Assembly (NCBI GenBank): GCA_018432565.1
Contig: JAHDSS010000005.1
Location: 1 to 10,247, forward strand
From: Kiritimatiellia bacterium
GTDB taxonomy: Bacteria > Verrucomicrobiota > Kiritimatiellia > CAIQIC01 > Lenti-01
Direction of reading: 5' to 3'
Length of the DNA stretch: 10,247 bases
Shown: positions 7,267 through 10,247 of the stretch, piece by piece
Numbering within the stretch: position 1 is the first letter of the stretch
How the letters are laid out: the number at the start of each line of letters is the position of its first letter
Made by a program: the position numbers and the translations under genes
Notes under the pieces: generated by a model
Databases searched by the model: none
What the model was told of the DNA's origin: nothing
Seen by the model: only the letters and a program-made list of their open reading frames with translations

Positions 7267-7956
7267 TCATACCAGCCCGGGCCGCCACTTCACCCGGATG
7301 TTCGCCGCTTCGGCCTTGCGCATGGACAGCCGGTAGCCGCGCACCTCCACCGCGATGGGATCGCCCAGCGGCGCGACCCGTTCCACGGCGATCAACACCC
7401 CGGGGGTCACGCCCATTTCCACCAGTCGCTTGCGCAGCGAGCCATCCACGTTCACCGACATCACCACCCCGCGAACGCCCTGCGGCAGTTCGTTCAGCCC
7501 CGACTCCACTCCCGGCGCCCGCTCTCCCCGGGCCGACTCCCGCGCCACCTTCCACTTTTCCATCATGCCCGGATGCTGGCGCAGAAAGTCGCCCAGCAAG
7601 CCCATCCGCTCCACCACCATCGGCGTGGCATCGTGCTCCATGCCGCAGGCCGCCACCTCGGCATCCTCCGGCGCCAGCCCGAGGGTCTCGGTGAAAAACC
7701 GCCGCAGGGACACATGACGCCCCGCGATGTCTTCGGCGACTCGGCGCCCCTTGGGCGTCAGGCCCACCGACCCGTACGGCGCATAATCGGCCAGCCCCTG
7801 CTCGTTCAGGGACTTCAGCGCGGCGGAAACCGTCGAAGGCTGCACGTTCAGGGCCTGGGCGATATCCCCGGTCCGCGCTCCCCGAGGCGTCTCCGACAGC
7901 CGCAGAATCGTCTCCAGGTAATCTTCCGCCTTGGCGCTCAACCGCTCGATTTTCAT
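7267..7956 (-). CDS. DtxR/MntR-family metalloregulator with fused C-terminal FeoA domain
   Basis: A 229-residue protein in three parts. The N-terminal winged helix-turn-helix (about 9-70) contains RTGDIAQALNVQPSTVSAALKSLNEQGL. The metal-binding dimerisation domain (about 75-135) has H81 in AGRHVSLRRFF and C104, E107 and H108 in ACGMEHD. The FeoA/SH3-like domain (about 154-224) has LPQGVRG, RLVEMGVTPG and APLGDPIAVEVRGYRLSMRKAEAANI, a close match to stand-alone FeoA. Aligned by eye, D12 and E15 correspond to MntR Asp8 and Glu11, whereas C104 corresponds to DtxR Cys102 rather than MntR Glu99, so the metal site is mixed. It probably represses its own feo operon when metal is replete, and its FeoA domain may contact FeoB. 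Start ATG 7956 gives a normal N-terminus; GGAG is 14 bases upstream, which is long. Its stop is at 7267-7269, overlapping an ATG as ATGA. Confidence 0.9.
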   Translation of the reverse strand: MKIERLSAKAEDYLETILRLSETPRGARTGDIAQALNVQPSTVSAALKSLNEQGLADYAPYGSVGLTPKGRRVAEDIAGRHVSLRRFFTETLGLAPEDAEVAACGMEHDATPMVVERMGLLGDFLRQHPGMMEKWKVARESARGERAPGVESGLNELPQGVRGVVMSVNVDGSLRKRLVEMGVTPGVLIAVERVAPLGDPIAVEVRGYRLSMRKAEAANIRVKWRPGLV

Positions 7957-7980
7957 GGCCGTTTTCAGGTCTCCGTGAAA

Positions 7981-7998
7981 TGTTTGAATCATCAAACA
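7981..7998. promoter_or_regulatory. Inverted repeat, probable operator of the dtxR-feoB operon
   Basis: TGTTTGA and TCAAACA form perfect 7-bp arms around the 4-base spacer ATCA. The repeat lies 25 bases upstream of the regulator's ATG and overlaps the last three bases of the predicted -10 and the predicted transcription start. This is a classic position for autorepression by the DtxR-type protein encoded downstream. It is not the canonical DtxR (TTAGGTTAGSCTAACCTAA-type) or Fur box. That it is the regulator's own site is inference. Confidence 0.6.
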
Positions 7999-8023
7999 AT
8001 ACCATGCGCCCGGCAAATGTAAA
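7996..8023 (-). promoter_or_regulatory. Predicted sigma70-type promoter of the dtxR-feoB operon
   Basis: Read on the minus strand, TTTACA (8018-8023) and TATTGT (7996-8001) are separated by 16 bases. They place the start near 7989-7990, inside the inverted repeat and about 33 bases before the regulator's ATG. The match to consensus is moderate. Confidence 0.45.
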
Positions 8024-8060
8024 GGAATGCAAAGGATGGACTGGATGCGCCCTGCGTCCA

Positions 8061-8089
8061 TTGACAAGCCCGTGCCCCGGGAGTACGGT
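8061..8089 (+). promoter_or_regulatory. Predicted promoter of the PHP phosphatase gene
   Basis: A perfect -35 TTGACA (8061-8066), 17 bases, then TACGGT (8084-8089) as a weak -10. The predicted start is near 8096, only about 4 bases before the ATG at 8100 and about 13 before the alternative ATG at 8109. Confidence 0.5.
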
Positions 8090-8099
8090 GTGGCCTCCC

Positions 8100-8906
8100 A
8101 TGAACCCCATGAACCCGTTGCCCGCTGACTATCATACGCATACGCACTTGTGCCGCCACGCCGGCGGGACGCCGATCGACTATGCCCGCGCCGCCGCCGA
8201 ACGCGGCATCCCTGAAATCGCCTGCACCGACCACATCCCCTTTCCCGACGATCCGAATCCATCCATCCGCATGCCCCGCGAGGACTTCCCCTCCTATCTG
8301 GCCATGGTCCGCGAAGCCCAAAACGCCGGTTTCTGCCGCGTCCTGCTGGGCATCGAGGCCGACTACCAGCGCGATCTCGTCGGCGGCCACATCCAGTCCG
8401 TTCTCGACCTGGCCGATTTCGACATTGTGCTGGGCTCGCTGCACACGGGTCCCTTCTGGGACCTGGCGCCCGGCGACCCCGCCGCCACGCCCGAATTCGT
8501 CGAGCAGATGAACCGCACCTATTACCGGCGCATGGCCGAACTGGCCCGCACGCGCCTCTACGACGTCTGCGCCCACTTCGACATCGTCAAGCGCGCCGGC
8601 ATCCACGCCCCCGAACCCCTGCTGGCGGAAATCGTGCCTCCCGCCCTCGATGCCGTCGCCGAAGCCGGCATGGCCATCGAAATCAACACCAGCGGCCGGG
8701 ACCACGGCGCAGCCGAACCCTATCCCTCCGCCTTGATCCTGTCCCTGATGCGCGAACGCGACATCCCCATCACGTTCGGCTCCGACGCCCACGACCCCGC
8801 CCAGATCGGTCGGCACTTCGAAACCGCCATCGTCCTGGCCCGCGCCGCCGGCTACACCCAACGCGCCCAGTTCCGCCGCCGCCAAATCACCCTCGTGCCG
8901 TTCTGA
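8100..8906 (+). CDS. hisJ: PHP-family histidinol-phosphatase (HisJ type)
   Basis: A 268-residue PHP-domain hydrolase of normal HisJ length. All metal-binding motifs are visible in order: DYHTHTHLCRHA (H12, H14, H20), CTDH (D44, H45), GIEADY (E86), GSLH (H115), CAHFD (H159), EINTSG, and GSDAH (D229, H231). These build the trinuclear metal site that removes phosphate from L-histidinol phosphate in histidine synthesis. HTHTHLCRHA and the GSLHTGPFWD segment are typical of HisJ rather than of polymerase-associated PHP domains. No other his gene is present, so another phosphoester substrate cannot be excluded. ATG 8100 is used; ATG 8109 (three residues shorter) is the alternative. Neither has a convincing ribosome-binding site: GGGAG at 8079-8083 is too far away and within the promoter. 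It is divergent from the dtxR-feo operon. Confidence 0.85.
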   Translation: MNPMNPLPADYHTHTHLCRHAGGTPIDYARAAAERGIPEIACTDHIPFPDDPNPSIRMPREDFPSYLAMVREAQNAGFCRVLLGIEADYQRDLVGGHIQSVLDLADFDIVLGSLHTGPFWDLAPGDPAATPEFVEQMNRTYYRRMAELARTRLYDVCAHFDIVKRAGIHAPEPLLAEIVPPALDAVAEAGMAIEINTSGRDHGAAEPYPSALILSLMRERDIPITFGSDAHDPAQIGRHFETAIVLARAAGYTQRAQFRRRQITLVPF

Positions 8907-8990
8907 TCCGGATTTTCCACACCGTGGAAAAAAGTTTTCCATAGCGTGGAAAACCCCGCGGAAATTTTTCCATGCCGTGGAAAATCCGGA
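8907..8990. repeat. Nested inverted-repeat cluster: three TTTTCCAnnnCGTGGAAAA hairpins inside a 14-bp outer inverted repeat
   Basis: Three copies of TTTTCCAnnnCGTGGAAAA lie at 8913-8931, 8935-8953 and 8966-8984, each with 7-bp arms (8 in the first) and a 5-base loop ending in CG. The fixed CG gives all three the same orientation. The cluster is bounded by a perfect 14-bp inverted repeat: TCCGGATTTTCCAC (8907-8920) and its complement (8977-8990). It can therefore fold either as three small hairpins or as one long hairpin, with a second paired block 8923-8932/8965-8974 containing one G-U pair. A degenerate fourth right arm, CGCGGAAAT, begins at 8957. It starts immediately after the hisJ TGA and could act as a terminator or 3' stabiliser. 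It could also be a dispersed REP/MITE-like repeat. Confidence 0.85.
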
Positions 8991-9205
8991 ACCGCTTTTC
9001 ACCACGAATCAGGCCCATGACCCCGAGGAAATAACCGGCCTTCCCCATTCGTCCTTCGCTCGATTCGCAGGCAGGCGGCTGGCCTGTTCGATCCAAAGCG
9101 GTGCCGCGCTGCGCTTGTCACTCCACTCCACAACAAACCCGGCAGCGCCGCAAGACCGCCCACCCCTTTCCGAATCCTTCCGGTGCTGCGCCCCTGTCTG
9201 TGCGT
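8991..9205. other. Intergenic region with no gene seen
   Basis: About 215 bases between the hairpin cluster and the antitoxin stop. Short open frames exist on both strands, but none has a plausible start signal or a protein-like composition. No tRNA-like fold, clear terminator or promoter was found. A weak AAGCG...CGCTT inverted pair near 9096-9117 and a 4-bp CGGC/GCCG pair near 9140-9150 are too short to call. It may be a decayed sequence or the untranslated tail of the toxin-antitoxin transcript. Confidence 0.5.
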
Positions 9206-9526
9206 TTACGCCATCGCCACCTTGACGTGGGGAACGTATCCCAGGTCTTCCCGAATAGCGGCCACAATTTTGGCGAGGGTGCGGGCCGTCGGATTTCCGT
9301 CCGTGGACAGGATTCGGTGCAGGGACTTTTCATTGCAGCCTGTTTGCCGAGCCAATTCCTTGAATGTGATCTCCGCGTGAACCAGATCGCGCAGAATGGA
9401 CAGGCCCTCGGCCGTTTCGCCATCCAGGATCGCATCCAGCGCCTCGGCATACAGCGCCTTGGCAAACGCCGGATCCCGTTTGATTCGCGCCTGGACCGTT
9501 GCCTTGTATTCCCGGGTCAATGCCAT
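9206..9526 (-). CDS. XRE-family antitoxin of a HigBA-like toxin-antitoxin pair
   Basis: A 106-residue protein matching the 'probable addiction module antidote protein' group. The start MALTREYKATVQARIKRDP and the middle LRDLVHAEITFKELA are characteristic. The helix-turn-helix (about 54-91) reads TFKELARQTGCNEKSLHRI and then GNPTARTLAKIVAAI. It should bind and neutralise the upstream toxin and repress the shared promoter. The start at 9526 has a very good ribosome-binding site, GAGGTGA, five bases upstream; this includes the toxin's stop codon, so the two genes are only 4 bases apart. That strong site, compared with the weak one of the toxin, would favour antitoxin excess. An in-frame upstream extension to 9583 lies inside the toxin and is rejected. 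The region looks less G+C-rich than the neighbouring operons, consistent with transfer. Confidence 0.9.
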   Translation of the reverse strand: MALTREYKATVQARIKRDPAFAKALYAEALDAILDGETAEGLSILRDLVHAEITFKELARQTGCNEKSLHRILSTDGNPTARTLAKIVAAIREDLGYVPHVKVAMA

Positions 9527-9530
9527 TTTG

Positions 9531-9845
9531 TCACCTCGCTGCCTTGTGGCGTTTCCATCTCTCCACCGCCGCACGGATGTCAACGGTCTGGCGCCTCTTT
9601 GTCCCGCCGCCGAGCAGAATCACCAGCACCTTGCCGTCCCGTCCGTAGTACACGCGGTAACCAGGCCCAAAATCCATCCGCAACTCGCACACACCCTCTC
9701 GCAATGCCTTGGAATCACTGAAGTTCCCGGTTTCCATCCGGCGGACGTAACGATCCACGCGTACCGCAGTTGGCGGATCCAACCGGTCAAACCAGTCACC
9801 AAAGGGAGATCGCCCTTCCTCCAAGTATTCCCGGACTTCAATCAT
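9531..9845 (-). CDS. RelE/Gp49-like toxin (addiction module killer protein)
   Basis: A 104-residue protein with the features of the phage Gp49-like/HigB-type killer family: MIEVREYL at the start, SPFGDWFDRLD (13-23), GNFSDSKALREGVCELR (40-56), MDFGPGYRVYYG (57-68) and LLGGGTKRRQTVDI (77-90). Members with the RelE fold are mRNA interferases that cut transcripts on the ribosome; activity here is inferred from family. The length is normal and the motifs are intact, so the module is probably functional. Gene order is toxin first, as in higBA. The start ATG 9845 is preceded by AACAGG directly against the codon, which is no useful ribosome-binding site, and the predicted promoter places the transcript start about 3 bases upstream. 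Confidence 0.92.
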   Translation of the reverse strand: MIEVREYLEEGRSPFGDWFDRLDPPTAVRVDRYVRRMETGNFSDSKALREGVCELRMDFGPGYRVYYGRDGKVLVILLGGGTKRRQTVDIRAAVERWKRHKAAR

Positions 9846-9854
9846 CCTGTTCTG

Positions 9855-9882
9855 ATAGTAGCGTATAGATTACCATTGTCAA
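9855..9882 (-). promoter_or_regulatory. Predicted promoter of the toxin-antitoxin operon
   Basis: On the minus strand a perfect -35 TTGACA (9877-9882), a 16-base spacer and -10 TACTAT (9855-9860). The predicted start is only about 3 bases before the toxin ATG. The stretch is A+T-rich compared with its surroundings. No clean dyad for antitoxin binding was found. Confidence 0.55.
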
Positions 9883-9907
9883 CCCGGTGTTGGGCCAAAG
9901 GATTGAA

Positions 9908-10247
9908 TTACCGCTGCAGCGCGAAGGTGCAGCCGGGCAGTCCGCCGATGATCACGCCCTCGTACGAACGGCCGTCGGCGGACACCTGGCCGGAGAGAAC
10001 CACCTCGGCCTGCGCCTTGGCGGACGGTCCTGGATCGGCCATGCGGGGGGCCGGCACCACCACCGGCTCAAAAAAGCTCATCTCTTCCTGAAGTGTCAGT
10101 TCCATCCGTGAACCCTGGATCGCCCCTCGAACCGTGCCGATGCTGGCCGGTCCGCCGTTGGGCTGGATATAGACCTGCCCCCGCACGTCCGCCCCATCCT
10201 GCCGCAGATCCAGTTCCAGGTGGCCGCTGACCCAGTCGTTGCGATAA
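9908..10247 (-). CDS. Uncharacterised beta-rich protein, C-terminal part (enters from right edge)
   Basis: The minus-strand frame is open from the window edge to the TAA at 9908-9910, giving 112 residues of a protein whose N-terminus lies outside. A GTG at 10184-10186 could start a shorter product, but the frame continues upstream with protein-like sequence (RNDWVSGHLELDLRQDGADV), so I read it as partial. The pattern of alternating hydrophobic residues with repeated Gly turns (GHLELDL, VRGQVYI, VRGAIQGSRMELTL, SGQVSADGRSYEGVIIGG) suggests a beta-sandwich or small barrel. It is like secreted or lipoprotein domains with repeated 'G-x-V-x-G' strands. The single Cys near the end (GCTFAL) is not diagnostic. 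No function can be assigned. Confidence 0.6.
   Translation of the reverse strand, partial: YRNDWVSGHLELDLRQDGADVRGQVYIQPNGGPASIGTVRGAIQGSRMELTLQEEMSFFEPVVVPAPRMADPGPSAKAQAEVVLSGQVSADGRSYEGVIIGGLPGCTFALQR

Noticed and set aside
7253..8110. In-frame upstream extension of FeoB to about 8110
   Set aside because: The extension runs through the dtxR gene in another frame and is not protein-like. FeoB normally begins a few residues before the G1 motif, as with ATG 7252 or 7270.
8907..8990. CRISPR array
   Set aside because: The units are short dyads with 3-13 bases between them, not direct repeats of about 30 bases with equal-length unique spacers, and no cas gene is present.
7992..9005. Minus-strand frame opposite hisJ
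   Set aside because: Gly/Val-rich shadow; hisJ on the plus strand has all PHP motifs.

Overview
The window is a G+C-rich piece of a bacterial chromosome with compact genes and mostly overlapping start and stop codons. Nothing in it fixes the phylum. The gene mix and the dispersed-looking TTTTCCA...TGGAAAA hairpins would fit the PVC superphylum (Kiritimatiellota/Verrucomicrobiota-like), but that is a weak inference from general impression, not from a marker gene.

Layout. (1) Positions 1-2980, minus strand: a three-gene envelope-glycan operon in transcription order GT-C/GT39-like membrane glycosyltransferase, ALG5-like GT2 polyprenyl-phosphate glycosyltransferase, and the N-terminal part of a Wzx/MATE-like flippase that runs off the left edge. 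Both junctions are ATGA overlaps. (2) Positions 2981-3193: a divergent control region with two adjacent 22-bp palindromes, flanked symmetrically by outward-facing CATAAT hexamers. (3) Positions 3194-4960, plus: a 588-residue protein with a transglutaminase-like Cys/His core, otherwise unrecognised. (4) Positions 4957-7956, minus: an iron-uptake operon, read as a DtxR-type repressor with a fused C-terminal FeoA domain, then FeoB, then a small Cys-rich FeoB-associated membrane protein. An inverted repeat overlaps the predicted -10 of this operon. (5) Positions 8100-8906, plus: a PHP-family histidinol-phosphatase-like enzyme with a strong-looking promoter whose predicted start lies almost at the ATG. 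(6) Positions 8907-8990: a nested inverted-repeat cluster directly after that stop codon, followed by about 215 bases in which I see no gene. (7) Positions 9206-9845, minus: a toxin-antitoxin pair of the Gp49/RelE-like killer plus XRE antidote type. (8) Positions 9908-10247, minus: the C-terminal end of an unidentified, probably beta-rich protein entering from the right edge.

How the genes fit together. The glycan operon has the parts of a lipid-linked sugar route: GT2 charges a polyprenyl phosphate, a GT-C enzyme uses the charged lipid on the outer face of the membrane, and a flippase moves lipid-linked glycan. The shared palindromic control region suggests the 588-residue protein is co-regulated with it. 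The Feo genes form a self-contained ferrous-iron import unit in which the FeoA part exists only as a fusion to the regulator. The regulator has a metal site with both MntR-like and DtxR-like residues. No single undescribed system is proven here. The best candidates for new biology are the palindrome-controlled transglutaminase-like protein, the hybrid DtxR-FeoA regulator, and the nested hairpin repeat.
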